DNA of 64,000 nucleotides from Thauera propionica (GTDB taxonomy: Bacteria; Pseudomonadota; Gammaproteobacteria; Burkholderiales; Rhodocyclaceae). Shown here one piece after another: positions 40,181-50,549 of the stretch. Made by a program: the position numbers and the translations under genes. The stretch lies in the NCBI RefSeq assembly GCF_002245655.1, contig NZ_NOIH01000010.1, positions 120,878 through 184,877 of the forward strand, given 5' to 3'. A model generated the notes under the pieces. It saw only the letters and a list, made by a program, of their open reading frames with translations, did not search any database and was not told where the DNA came from. Position 1 is the first letter of the stretch; each line of letters starts with the position of its first letter.

Positions 40181-41113
40181 ATGACAACGACTTCGACTGC
40201 GCCGTCCGACGCCGGGCACTTCTCACTCGACCATCGTCTGCTGCGACGACGCTTCGAGAACGCCGCTCCGCGCTGCGACGAGACCGATGTCGTGGTGCGT
40301 GAGATCTCGCGGCGCATGGACGAACGCCTCGACTACATCCGCATCGAGCCGCGACGCATCCTCGACCTTGGCTGCGGCACTGGCGCCGATCTGCCGAGAC
40401 TGGCACAGCGGTTTCCACACGCCACACTCCTCGCGGCCGACTTCGCCGCCCAGATGGTCACTCGCGCCGGCGTGCGATTGCGGGCCGAAGCGCGGCAGCC
40501 TGGCCTGCTGCGCCGCCTGCTGGGCGGCAACCCGCCTTCCCTGCCCCACCTCGTCGCCTCGGCCGACGCCCTGCCCCTGGCCCGCGGCAGCCTCGGATTG
40601 GTGTGGTCCAACCTGATGTTTCCAGCCCTGGACGATCCGCTGCCTGCGCTGAAGGAGATCCACCGCACGCTCGAGGTCGGTGGCCTGCTGATGTTCTCGA
40701 CCCTGGGCCCCGATTCGCTGAAGGAACTGCGGACTTGCCTGCCGAACTCGGCCGGCGAACGTGTTCATCGCTTCATCGACATGCACGACCTTGGTGATGC
40801 GCTGGTGGGCGCCGGCTTCTCCGACCCGGTGATGGACATGGAGATCCTTACGCTGACCTACGCTGACCTCGACGGCCTGCTGCACGACCTGCGCGCAAGC
40901 GGCGCTGCCAATGCGGCTTCGACGCGGCCGCGCGGCCTGTCGGGCCGCGCCGGCTGGGCAAAGGCTCGCGCCGCCTACGAAGCCCTGCGCCAGAATGGTC
41001 GTCTGCCGGCTACGCTGGAGATCATTCAGGGCCACGCTTGGAAAGCCGCCCCCAAGACCACCGAGGACGGACGCAGCATCGTCCGCTTCCAGCCCCGTCC
41101 GGCAACGCGCTGA
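40181..41113 (+). CDS. bioC: BioC-like malonyl-ACP methyltransferase
   Basis: SAM-dependent methyltransferase of about 310 residues. The start LDHRLLRRRFENAAPR and the SAM loop ILDLGCGTGADLPRLAQRF, with ASADALPLARGSLGLVWSNLMF, match BioC, which methylates malonyl-ACP to begin pimelate assembly for biotin. Two ATG codons are possible (40145, 40181); neither has a clear ribosome-binding site and I take the second. Other biotin genes are not in view, so a different acceptor is possible. Confidence 0.82.
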   Translation: MTTTSTAPSDAGHFSLDHRLLRRRFENAAPRCDETDVVVREISRRMDERLDYIRIEPRRILDLGCGTGADLPRLAQRFPHATLLAADFAAQMVTRAGVRLRAEARQPGLLRRLLGGNPPSLPHLVASADALPLARGSLGLVWSNLMFPALDDPLPALKEIHRTLEVGGLLMFSTLGPDSLKELRTCLPNSAGERVHRFIDMHDLGDALVGAGFSDPVMDMEILTLTYADLDGLLHDLRASGAANAASTRPRGLSGRAGWAKARAAYEALRQNGRLPATLEIIQGHAWKAAPKTTEDGRSIVRFQPRPATR

Positions 41114-41160
41114 CCGACCGTCACACGCCCCGCCGCGACACGTCCCACTGCCCAGAGCCC

Positions 41161-41808
41161 ATGCATTCCGACCCCGTCTGGCTGTTCGACCTCGACAACA
41201 CGCTGCACAACGCCAGCCCGCACATCTTCCCGCACATCAATCGCAGCATGACCGCCTATCTCGAACAGCACCTCGCGCTGTCGAGGGAGGAAGCCAACAC
41301 TCTGCGTATGCAGTACTGGCACCGCTACGGCGCCACGCTGCTCGGACTGATGCGACACCATGGCACGGACCCGCGGCACTTCCTGGTAGAGACGCATCGC
41401 TTCGAGCGCCTGCACGAGATGATGGTGTTCGACCGCGCGCTGCGCGGCATGCTGCGCAAGCTGCCGGGACGCCGCTTCGTGTTCTCGAACGCACCGCGCC
41501 ACTACGCGCTGGCCGTGCTCGACATCATGGGCATCCTTGACCTGTTCGAGGACGTGATCGGAATCGAGGACCTCGACTACCACCCCAAACCCGGGATTCG
41601 CGGCTATCGCAAACTCCTGTCGTCGCGCCGGCTGAATCCCGCGCGCTGCATCATGCTGGAGGATTCAGCGGTCAACCTGCGCACGGCCAAGCGCCTGGGC
41701 ATGCGCACCGTGCTCGTCGGCCGGAACCTGCGCACCCCGGCCTACGTCGACGTCAAGCTCGCCTCGATCCTGGATCTCAGACGCGCACTCGGCCGCCTGC
41801 TGGGCTGA
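41161..41808 (+). CDS. Pyrimidine 5'-nucleotidase (HAD superfamily)
   Basis: Cytosolic HAD phosphatase of 215 residues. Motif I is LFDLDNTLHNAS with the nucleophile Asp, motif II lies in RFVFSNAPRHYA, motif III/IV in HPKPGIRGYRKLL and IMLEDSAVNLRTAKRLGM. It resembles the SDT1/PHM8 type nucleotidases that release phosphate from UMP, CMP and related nucleotides. It follows the BioC-like gene after 47 nt and converges with the GNAT gene. Confidence 0.88.
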   Translation: MHSDPVWLFDLDNTLHNASPHIFPHINRSMTAYLEQHLALSREEANTLRMQYWHRYGATLLGLMRHHGTDPRHFLVETHRFERLHEMMVFDRALRGMLRKLPGRRFVFSNAPRHYALAVLDIMGILDLFEDVIGIEDLDYHPKPGIRGYRKLLSSRRLNPARCIMLEDSAVNLRTAKRLGMRTVLVGRNLRTPAYVDVKLASILDLRRALGRLLG

Positions 41809-41811
41809 AGC

Positions 41812-43397
<1,586 letters not shown>

Positions 43398-43401
43398 CTA
43401 C

Positions 43402-43430
43402 GGAACTTTCGTTATTGGCGGTCTATCTTA
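43402..43430 (+). promoter_or_regulatory. Sigma-E-like promoter in the hemB-engB intergenic region
   Basis: GGAACTT (43402-43408), 17-bp spacer, TCTTA (43426-43430). This resembles the envelope-stress sigma factor consensus (GGAACTT and TCTGA or TCAAA). It points at the predicted small RNA and away from hemB. One mismatch in the -10 part. Confidence 0.45.
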
Positions 43431-43436
43431 GCAAGC

Positions 43437-43553
43437 AGACGGCAGCGCGCCCCCGCGTCATCCCGTCTCCCGCTTCACCTCCCTGAGCGGGTGCCCCATG
43501 CCAGTGGGGCATTTTCACCCCCGGCTACTCCCCTGGTCGGGGGTTTTTGTTTT
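43437..43553 (+). ncRNA. Candidate trans-acting small RNA between hemB and engB
   Basis: About 117 nt on the plus strand where no protein gene reads. Predicted start is set by the promoter at 43402-43430. Three perfect hairpins follow: stem CCCGCT/AGCGGG (43469-43474 with 43486-43491) with loop TCACCTCCCTG; stem TGCCCCA/TGGGGCA (43492-43498 with 43505-43511) followed by TTTT; and a final terminator. The first loop includes UCACCUCC, the same 8 nt as the anti-Shine-Dalgarno tail of 16S rRNA, so it could cover ribosome-binding sites of messages. The 3' end overlaps the engB tail in antisense. Placement beside engB resembles Spot 42 and ErsA. No expression evidence. Confidence 0.5.
43517..43553 (+). 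terminator. Intrinsic terminator on the plus strand
   Basis: ACCCCCG (43517-43523) pairs with CGGGGGT (43538-43544); 14-base loop; T-rich tail TTTTTGTTTTC. The left arm ends just before, and the loop covers, the engB stop codon. The T-tract is on the plus strand, where only a non-coding transcript could use it. Confidence 0.75.
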
Positions 43554-44202
43554 CTGGGTCGGTGACGGCCAGTTCCGCGTCGGCCGAAGGCGCTTCGATC
43601 GCGGGCTCGCCCAGACCCAGCCAGCCAGCGATCACGCGTTCGGCCTCGTCGACCCCGCTCTTCTTCAGGCTCGAGAACAACTGGACCGTCACTTGCGGCC
43701 CGAGCGGCGCAAGCTGGCGCCTGACGTCCTGCAGCACGCCGGCCGCAGCGCCGCGCGAGAGCTTGTCGCTCTTGGTCAGCAACACGTGCATCGGCCGCCC
43801 CGACGGCGCAAACCAGTCGATCATCTGCCGGTCGAGCGGCGTCAGCGGGTGACGCGAGTCCATGATCAGCACCAGACCGATCAGGCTTTCGCGTTTCTTG
43901 AGGTAGTTCTCGATCAGCCCCTGCCACTGCCTGCGCACCTTCTCGGGCACCGCGGCATAGCCGTAGCCGGGCAGGTCGACCATCAGCGCGCCGCTGTTGA
44001 GGCGGAAGAAGTTGATGAGTTGCGTACGGCCGGGCGTCTTCGAGACGAAGGCAAGGCGGACATGGCCCGCAAGCGTGTTTATCGCGCTCGACTTGCCCGC
44101 GTTCGAGCGCCCTGCAAAGGCGATCTCCGCGCCGGAGGGGGGCGGCAAGCCAGACGGCTTGGCGATCGATATCTCGAATTGTGCGTTGCGGAACAGGGGC
44201 AT
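43525..44202 (-). CDS. engB: Ribosome biogenesis GTP-binding protein EngB (YihA/YsxC)
   Basis: Essential GTPase for 50S assembly, 225 residues. G1 loop is [16 protein letters not shown]2 [13 protein letters not shown]3 [13 protein letters not shown]4 LLTKSDKLS. The ATG at 44202 fits the family start ([13 protein letters not shown]); the longer open frame upstream is unlikely. No ribosome-binding site is clear, as the preceding bases are a run of pyrimidines. Its 3' end carries the loop and right arm of the plus-strand terminator hairpin. Confidence 0.95.
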   Translation of the reverse strand: MPLFRNAQFEISIAKPSGLPPPSGAEIAFAGRSNAGKSSAINTLAGHVRLAFVSKTPGRTQLINFFRLNSGALMVDLPGYGYAAVPEKVRRQWQGLIENYLKKRESLIGLVLIMDSRHPLTPLDRQMIDWFAPSGRPMHVLLTKSDKLSRGAAAGVLQDVRRQLAPLGPQVTVQLFSSLKKSGVDEAERVIAGWLGLGEPAIEAPSADAELAVTDPENKNPRPGE

Positions 44203-44270
44203 GAAAAAAAGGGGCAAAAGGCCGGCGGACTGCGGTACAAAGCCCACATCGCATCGCGCAAGGCGGGTTT

Positions 44271-44283
44271 CCTGATATAGAAT
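44271..44283 (+). promoter_or_regulatory. Possible -10 element of cytochrome c4 gene
   Basis: TAGAAT at 44278-44283, about 42 nt before the start codon, identical to the -10 hexamer found before glyA. No clear -35. Confidence 0.3.
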
Positions 44284-44324
44284 ACCGCGTTTGAAACAAT
44301 CACTCACGGCTTTCCGAGGACATC

Positions 44325-44954
44325 ATGATCAAGCGTTCCCTGCTGCTCTCGTCCCTGTTGCTTGTCGCCGGCGGCCTGCAGGCCCAGGACCAGGCTCCGG
44401 ACCTCGCCAAGGCGAAACAGACCGCCGAAACGATCTGCGTCGCCTGCCACGGCGCTGACGGCAACAGCCAGCTGTCGGCCAACCCGAAGCTCGCCGGACA
44501 GCACGAGGACTACCTCTACAAGCAGCTGCGCGAGTTCAAGGGCTGGGACGGCAACAAGCCCGCGCGTGAGAACGCGGTGATGACGGCGATGGTCGCCGGC
44601 CTCGAAGATGCCGACATGAAGGGCCTGGCAAAGTACTTTGCGTCCTTCGAGCTGCAACCCGAGCCGGCCAAGAACCTCGAGACCATCGAACTCGGCCAGA
44701 AGATCTGGCGCGCCGGCATCGCATCGAAGGGCGTGCCCGCCTGTGCCGCCTGCCATGGTCCTGCCGGCGCAGGCCTCCCCGCCCAGTACCCCCGCCTGTC
44801 GGGCCAGTTCGCCGAGTACACCGAAGCCCAGCTCAAGGCCTTCCGTGACGGCGGCCGCGACAACGACCCGAACCGCATGATGCGCATGATTGCGCTGAAG
44901 ATGACCGACGCCGAGATGAAGGCAGTCGCCGACTTCGCCGCCGGCCTGCGCTGA
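44325..44954 (+). CDS. Diheme cytochrome c4
   Basis: Periplasmic electron carrier of 209 residues with a signal peptide (SLLLSSLLLVAGGLQAQ) and two c-type heme sites: CVACH at 38-42 and CAACH at 140-144. Each half has the KLAGQHEDYLYKQLREF or RLSGQFAEYTEAQLKAF repeat typical of cytochrome c4, and methionines after each repeat serve as second ligands. It likely feeds terminal oxidases. The ResB-CcsA heme-attachment genes follow directly after a terminator. Confidence 0.95.
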   Translation: MIKRSLLLSSLLLVAGGLQAQDQAPDLAKAKQTAETICVACHGADGNSQLSANPKLAGQHEDYLYKQLREFKGWDGNKPARENAVMTAMVAGLEDADMKGLAKYFASFELQPEPAKNLETIELGQKIWRAGIASKGVPACAACHGPAGAGLPAQYPRLSGQFAEYTEAQLKAFRDGGRDNDPNRMMRMIALKMTDAEMKAVADFAAGLR

Positions 44955-44982
44955 GCGCTCCAGTCTTTGACGAGTCCCGTGG

Positions 44983-45008
44983 AGGGGTGGATTGCTCCAC
45001 CCCTTTTT
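44983..45008 (+). terminator. Intrinsic terminator after cytochrome c4 gene
   Basis: Stem AGGGGTGGA/TCCACCCCT with loop TTGC (44983-45004), followed by a T-tract of five T and more T after one C. It ends the cytochrome c4 message before resB. Confidence 0.88.
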
Positions 45009-45080
45009 CTTTTTCCGGCCGGCCCTGCGCAGGATATTTGACGCCATGGCCGACGCCCTGACCCAATGCCCGGGGGCCTG

Positions 45081-47159
45081 ATGCAACGCGGCACCTCACG
45101 CGCCCTGTTCGAGCTGCTGAGCTCGATGCGCTTCGCCATCAGCCTGCTGACCATCCTGTCGATCGCCTCGGTGATCGGCACCGTCATCAAGCAGAACGAA
45201 CCCTTCAACGCCTACCTGAACCAGTTCGGTCCGTTCTGGTTCCCGGTGTTCGACAAGCTCGGCCTGTACTCGGTTTACAACGCGCCGTGGTTCCTCGTCA
45301 TCCTTGCCTTCCTCGTGCTGTCGACCTCGCTGTGCATCGCGCGCCAGTCGGCCCCGATGCTGCGCGAGATGCGCCACTTCCGCGAGCACGCGCGCGAGGC
45401 CTCGCTGCGCCAGTTCGGACATCAGGCGAGCTTCGCACCCGCGCTCGAGGGCGCGGCGGCCGTCGAGCGCACCCAGGCCTACCTCGCGCGTGCGGGCTTC
45501 CAGTTCCGCGCCAATCCGCGCAGTGATGGCACGCTGGTGGCCGCCAAGCAGGGCAGCGCCGGCCGCCTCGGCTACTTCCTCGCTCACGGCGCCATCGTTC
45601 TGATCTGCATCGGCGGCCTGCTCGACGGCGACCTGCCGCTCAGGATCCAGATCTGGGCCGGCGACAAACAGCCCACCACCGGCAACCAGCTCATCGCCAG
45701 CATTCCCGACTCGGCGCGAATGAGCGAATCCAACCCGAGCTTCCGCGGCAACGTCTTCATCCCCGAGGGCCGATCGGCGAACGTCGCGGTACTCGCAGTG
45801 GGCGACAACATCCTGCTGCAGGAACTGCCCTTCACGATCTCGCTGAAGAAGTTCCACATCGACCACTACGAAAACGGCATGCCCAAGCGCTTCGCCAGCG
45901 ACATCCTCGTCACCGACGACGAGACCGGCGAGAGCTTCGAGCACACCGTCGAGGTCAACAAGCCGCTCGAGCATCGCGGCATCACGCTCTACCAGTCGAG
46001 CTTCGACGATGGCGGTTCCATCCTCGAACTCGTCGGCCACAGCCTGCTGGTGGGCGAAACCGGCAAGTTGCTCGAGTTCAAGGCCGAGGTCGGCGAGGCG
46101 CGCCAGATCGAGCACCCGAAGTTCAGGTACACGCTCGAACTGACGAACTTCAGGGCCTTCAACATCGAGGACATGGGCGAAGGCGGCAATGCGACGGAGA
46201 CCGCGCGCGGCATGGCCAAGCTGCAGGAGCACCTCGGCAGCGGCGCGAAAACGCCGCACGAGAAGGACCTGCGCAACATCGGCCCGAGCTACACCTTCAA
46301 GCTGCGCGACGAAGCCGGCCAGGCGCGCGAGTTCCAGAACTACATGCTGCCGATCGTGCAGGGCGGCCGCTGGTTCATGTATTCGGGCACGCGCGATGCA
46401 CAGTCCGACCCCTTCCGCTACATCCGCCTGCCGCTGGACGAAGACGGCCGCATCGACACCTGGTTCGCGCTGCGTCAGATGATGTTCGATCCGGAGAATC
46501 GCGCCGAGATCGCCGCACGCTTTGCCGCGCGCAGCTTCGGCCTCGATGACGCCCGCGCCCCGATGCGCGACGCGCTGGCCCAAACCGCCGCGCACACGCT
46601 GACGCTTTTCGCCGACCGCGGCTACGAGTCGGTGGGCCGCTTCCTCGAGAGCACCGTCGCCGCCACAGAACAGGAACGCGCCGCCGACGTGTTCGTGAAG
46701 ATCCTGCAAGGCCTCGCCTGGGAAGCCTGGGCGCTGGCGCGCGAGCGCAGCGGCATGATGCCGCTCGAGCTGAACCAGGCGCGCGCCCAGTACCTCAACG
46801 ACACGCTGGCTGCGCTCTCGGACAGCCTGTTCTACGGCGTGCCGGTCTTCCTGCAGCTGATGTCCTACGAGGAGCGCCAGGCCACGGTGCTGCAGGCCAC
46901 CCGCTCGCCGGGCCAGCCGCTCGTGTATCTGGGCTCGCTGCTGCTGGTGCTGGGCGTGTTCGCGATGCTGTACATCCGCGAGCGCCGCCTCTTTGTGCTG
47001 CTCAAGCCGAACGAAGCCCTGGTGGCGATGTCTTCCAACCGCAAGGCGATGGATGTCGACGAGACCTTCCAGCGCCACGTCGATGGCCTGCGCGCCGCGC
47101 TCGGCACGGCGCCCACCGATTCAACCCTTGCCGCAACCGACCCCGTCAGAGGTTCATGA
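45081..47159 (+). CDS. resB: Cytochrome c biogenesis protein ResB (Ccs1)
   Basis: Membrane protein of 692 residues, one half of the System II heme-delivery and attachment machine. Hydrophobic segments at SMRFAISLLTILSIASVIGTV, WFLVILAFLVLSTSLCIA and YFLAHGAIVLICIGGLL precede a large periplasmic domain (LEHRGITLYQSSFDDGGS), and the last membrane segment is VYLGSLLLVLGVFAMLYI. The ATG at 45081 fits the family; one five codons earlier is an alternative. It overlaps ccsA by ATGA. Confidence 0.94.
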   Translation: MQRGTSRALFELLSSMRFAISLLTILSIASVIGTVIKQNEPFNAYLNQFGPFWFPVFDKLGLYSVYNAPWFLVILAFLVLSTSLCIARQSAPMLREMRHFREHAREASLRQFGHQASFAPALEGAAAVERTQAYLARAGFQFRANPRSDGTLVAAKQGSAGRLGYFLAHGAIVLICIGGLLDGDLPLRIQIWAGDKQPTTGNQLIASIPDSARMSESNPSFRGNVFIPEGRSANVAVLAVGDNILLQELPFTISLKKFHIDHYENGMPKRFASDILVTDDETGESFEHTVEVNKPLEHRGITLYQSSFDDGGSILELVGHSLLVGETGKLLEFKAEVGEARQIEHPKFRYTLELTNFRAFNIEDMGEGGNATETARGMAKLQEHLGSGAKTPHEKDLRNIGPSYTFKLRDEAGQAREFQNYMLPIVQGGRWFMYSGTRDAQSDPFRYIRLPLDEDGRIDTWFALRQMMFDPENRAEIAARFAARSFGLDDARAPMRDALAQTAAHTLTLFADRGYESVGRFLESTVAATEQERAADVFVKILQGLAWEAWALARERSGMMPLELNQARAQYLNDTLAALSDSLFYGVPVFLQLMSYEERQATVLQATRSPGQPLVYLGSLLLVLGVFAMLYIRERRLFVLLKPNEALVAMSSNRKAMDVDETFQRHVDGLRAALGTAPTDSTLAATDPVRGS

Positions 47160-48340
47160 TGGACATCGCCCAGCCTCGCCCCTCCGGCCCGACCAACCTG
47201 CCACCCGAGGCCCTGCCGCCCCAGCGGCACTGGCTCCGCCAGCTCGGCACGCTCGACTGGCTCTACGCCCTCGCTCTGGTGCTCGGCGCGATCTTCGCGC
47301 TGCGCGAGTACGGCGATTTCATGGACGTGTACGACAAGGGCATCCTGATCCTGCACGTACCGATCCTCGCCGCGATCGGCTGGCACTGGAAGGCTTTCCG
47401 CCCTTACCTCGCCGCCGTCACCGTGCTGTCGCTGACCGCGATCACCCTCTACCACGGCGACCTGGCGCGTGCCGAGCAGACCTTCTTCCTCAAGTACCTG
47501 ATCTCGAGCCAGACCGCGATCATGTGGATGAGCGCGCTCATCTTCATCGCCACCGGCGCCTACTGGCTGGGCCTGCTGGCGCGGTCGGACTTCGGCGATC
47601 GCACTGGCACGGCGCTGACCTGGATCGCAGTCGTGATGGGCACGACCGGCCTCTTCGTGCGCTGGTACGAGTCCTACCTGGTCGGCCCGGACGTCGGCCA
47701 CATCCCCATCAGCAATCTGTACGAAGTCTTCGTGCTGTTCTCGCTGATCACCGCCCTGCTCTACCTGTACTACGAACTGCGCTACGCCACGCGCAAGCTT
47801 GGCGCTTTCGTGATGCTGGTGATCTCGGCCGCGGTTGCCTTCCTGCTTTGGTACACCTTCACCCGCGGTGCGCACGAGATCCAGCCCCTGATTCCCGCCC
47901 TGCAGTCGTACTGGATGAAGGTGCATGTGCCGACCAACTTCGTCGGCTACGGCGCCTTCGCGCTGGCGGCGATGGTCGGTAGCGCCTATCTGCTGGCCGA
48001 GCGCGGCATCCTCGCCTCGCGTCTGCCTGCGCTGCGCGTACTCGAAGACGTGATGTACAAGTCGATCGCGATCGGCTTCGCCTTCTTCACCATCGCCACC
48101 ATCCTCGGTGCGCTGTGGGCTGCCGAGGCCTGGGGCACCTACTGGCAGTGGGACCCGAAGGAAACCTGGGCGCTGATCGTGTGGCTGAACTACGCCACCT
48201 GGCTGCACATGCGCCTCACCAAGGGCCTGCGCGGCGCCGTACTGGCGTGGTGGGCGGTGGTCGGCCTGCTGGTGACGACCTTCGCCTTCGTCGGCGTCAA
48301 CATGTTCCTGTCCGGCCTGCACTCCTACGGCGCGCTCTGA
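47156..48340 (+). CDS. ccsA: Cytochrome c biogenesis protein CcsA (heme handling)
   Basis: Membrane protein of 394 residues with about eight hydrophobic segments. The tryptophan-rich WWD heme-binding motif is WGTYWQWDPKETWALIVWLNY, and conserved histidines for heme binding lie in VPIS- and MKVHVPTNF-type loops. With ResB it exports heme and joins it to CxxCH sites of apocytochromes. Translationally coupled to resB. System II is usual in betaproteobacteria. Confidence 0.94.
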   Translation: MMDIAQPRPSGPTNLPPEALPPQRHWLRQLGTLDWLYALALVLGAIFALREYGDFMDVYDKGILILHVPILAAIGWHWKAFRPYLAAVTVLSLTAITLYHGDLARAEQTFFLKYLISSQTAIMWMSALIFIATGAYWLGLLARSDFGDRTGTALTWIAVVMGTTGLFVRWYESYLVGPDVGHIPISNLYEVFVLFSLITALLYLYYELRYATRKLGAFVMLVISAAVAFLLWYTFTRGAHEIQPLIPALQSYWMKVHVPTNFVGYGAFALAAMVGSAYLLAERGILASRLPALRVLEDVMYKSIAIGFAFFTIATILGALWAAEAWGTYWQWDPKETWALIVWLNYATWLHMRLTKGLRGAVLAWWAVVGLLVTTFAFVGVNMFLSGLHSYGAL

Positions 48341-48352
48341 CCGGCGCCGAAC

Positions 48353-49161
48353 TCACGCCTTGCGGGGACGGGACAGCACCTCCAGTTCCGCCGCGCTGAA
48401 CCCTGCCGCCCGCCGCGCCTCGACGTGCAGCGGCGGCTGCGGGCGCGGCGCACGGAAGTCGTCGATCAGCTTCAGATAGGTCGCCTCCGGCTCCAGCCCG
48501 CGCGCCGCGCATTGCTGGCGGAACCAGTGGTCGCCGATGGCGACATGGCCGATCTCGTCGTGCAGGATGATCTCCAGGACGGCGACGCTCCCGGTGTCGC
48601 CGACCGCCTTCAGCTTCTTCATGATCGGCGGTGTCGCATCCAGCCCGCGTGCCTCGAGCACCCGCGGCACCAGCGCCATGCGCGCCAGCAGGTCGTGCGC
48701 AGTGCGGCAGGCCATCTCCCACAGACCATCGTGCGCGGGGAAATCGCCATAGTCGAAACCGAGCCTTGCAGGCGTGCCACCACCAGCCCGAAGTGATAGG
48801 CCTCCTCGGCCGCGACCTTGAGCCAGTCGTCGTGGAACGCGGGCGGCTGGCTGCGGAAGCGATGCACGCAGTCGAGCGCGAGATTGATGGCGTTGAACTC
48901 GATGTGCGCGATCGCGTGCAACAGCGCAGCATGGCCCTCGCGGCTCCCGGGGCGGCGCCCCGCCAGCTGCACCGGCGGCACGAGCTCGGGCCGTGCCGGA
49001 CGCCCCGGCGCGCGCAGCGGCTCGAGAATGTCGGCCGCCTGCAGCTCAGTCAGGCTGCCCGCGCACCAGTCCTCGCGCAGCGCCAGGGTCGCCGCGCATT
49101 TGTGCTGCGGATCACTGATCATCAGGACGGCGAGCGCCGCATCATGTACCGAAGCTTGCAT
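48353..49161 (-). pseudogene. DUF455 ferritin-like protein gene, interrupted by a frameshift
   Basis: Two adjoining frames together give one DUF455 protein of about 269 residues. The first (from ATG 49161) holds HIEFNAINLALDC and AAEEAYHFGLVVARLQ; the second continues LGFDYGDFPAHDGLWEMACR and EIILHDEIGHVAIGDHWF. Glutamate and histidine residues in these blocks form a diiron-type ferritin-like site. The frames join near 48760-48770, where one base is missing; the total of 809 nt is one short of a multiple of three. Either the gene is newly broken or the base is a sequencing error. It converges with ccsA. The family's function is not well known. Confidence 0.82.
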
Positions 49162-49280
49162 GGGCGCGAAGTCTAGCAAAAGGTCAAACCGCCGGCACCG
49201 CATCCACACCCTTGCCCCCGATGTGGGAAAATGGCGCCCGTCGCGACCCAGCCGGGTCGCCCCATCCCGGACCCACGCAG

Positions 49281-50531
49281 ATGACTCAGCCCACTTCTGG
49301 CGGCGACGCCGGACGCAACTTCCTGAGTGTCACCGATGCGCGCAGCCTGATCCTCGACGCCCTGTCGCCGGTAGACGGTTGGGAGCGCGTGGCGGTACGC
49401 GCCGCGCTCGGCCGCGTGTTGGCACGCGACGTGATCGCGCCCTACAACGTGCCAGCGCATGACAACTCGGCGATGGACGGCTACGCCGTGCGCGCCGCCG
49501 ACCTTGCGGCAAACGCGGAGACCGCGCTCGCAGTGGTCGGAACCGCCTTTGCCGGTCGGCCATTCTCCGGTATCGCCGGACCCGGCCAGGCCGTGCGCAT
49601 CATGACCGGCGCCGCGATCCCGGAGGGCGCGGACACCATCGTCGTGCAGGAAGTCGCCCGCCGCGAGCACGACCGTGTCTTCGTCCCCGCCGGTCAGAAG
49701 CAGGGCCAGAACCTGCGCCGCGCCGGCGAAGATCTCGCCGAAGGCAGCATTGCGCTGGCGGCCGGCACGCGCTGCGGTCCGGCAGAACTAGGCCTGATCG
49801 CCTCGCTTGGCATCGCCGAGGTCGTCGTTCAGCGCCGGCTCCGCGTGGCCTTCTTCTCCACCGGCGACGAGATCGCGTCCATCGGCCGGCCGCTGGCGCC
49901 GGGCGAGGTCTATGACAGCAACCGCTACACGCTGTTCGGGGCGCTATCGCGCCTGGGCTGCGACCTGCTCGACATGGGCGTCGTGCCCGACGAGCCGGCC
50001 GCGCTCGAGGCCGCCTTCCGCGACGCCTCGCTGGCGGCCGACGTCATCATCACCAGCGGCGGCGTGTCGGTGGGTGAGGCGGATTTCATCCGCGAGATGA
50101 TGGCGCGCATGGGCGAGGTGTCGTTCTGGAAGCTGGCGATCAAGCCCGGCCGGCCAATGGCCTTCGGCCGCATCGGGGACGCCGTGCTGTTCGGCCTGCC
50201 CGGCAACCCGGTGGCGGTGATGGTGACCTTCTACCAGTTCGTGCAGGACGCGCTGCTGACGCTGATGGGCGTCACCCCGCTGCCGCCGGCCGAACGCTTC
50301 CCGGTACGGGCGGACTTCGCCCTGCGCAAGCAGCCCGGCCGCGTCGAGTACCTGCGCGGACGCCTGCAGCGCGACGATACCCAACTCTCCGTCGCCATGG
50401 CCGGCGCTCAGGGCTCGGGCGTTTTGCGCTCGATGTCCGAAGCCGACTGCTTCGTCGTGTTGCCGGAGGATTGCACCGCAGTCCAGCCCGGCGACACCGT
50501 TTTCGTTCAACCCTTCCACGGCCTGGTCTGA
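49281..50531 (+). CDS. moeA: Molybdopterin molybdenumtransferase
   Basis: Inserts molybdate into adenylated molybdopterin to complete the Mo cofactor. 416 residues with the typical domains: AHDNSAMDGYAV, IMTGAAIPEGADTIVVQE, the MoCF nucleotide/pterin block STGDEIASIGRPLAPGEVYDSN, SGGVSVGEADF and FGLPGNPVAVMVTF. Start at ATG 49281. The Mo enzyme MsrP is encoded elsewhere in the window. rpiA follows after 18 nt. Confidence 0.96.
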   Translation: MTQPTSGGDAGRNFLSVTDARSLILDALSPVDGWERVAVRAALGRVLARDVIAPYNVPAHDNSAMDGYAVRAADLAANAETALAVVGTAFAGRPFSGIAGPGQAVRIMTGAAIPEGADTIVVQEVARREHDRVFVPAGQKQGQNLRRAGEDLAEGSIALAAGTRCGPAELGLIASLGIAEVVVQRRLRVAFFSTGDEIASIGRPLAPGEVYDSNRYTLFGALSRLGCDLLDMGVVPDEPAALEAAFRDASLAADVIITSGGVSVGEADFIREMMARMGEVSFWKLAIKPGRPMAFGRIGDAVLFGLPGNPVAVMVTFYQFVQDALLTLMGVTPLPPAERFPVRADFALRKQPGRVEYLRGRLQRDDTQLSVAMAGAQGSGVLRSMSEADCFVVLPEDCTAVQPGDTVFVQPFHGLV

Positions 50532-50549
50532 AGAGACCGGGAAACACAC

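Noticed and set aside
48353..48715. A separate 120-residue protein gene
   Set aside because: It begins in the middle of a DUF455 domain, and upstream codons of the same frame continue the domain back to the frameshift point.
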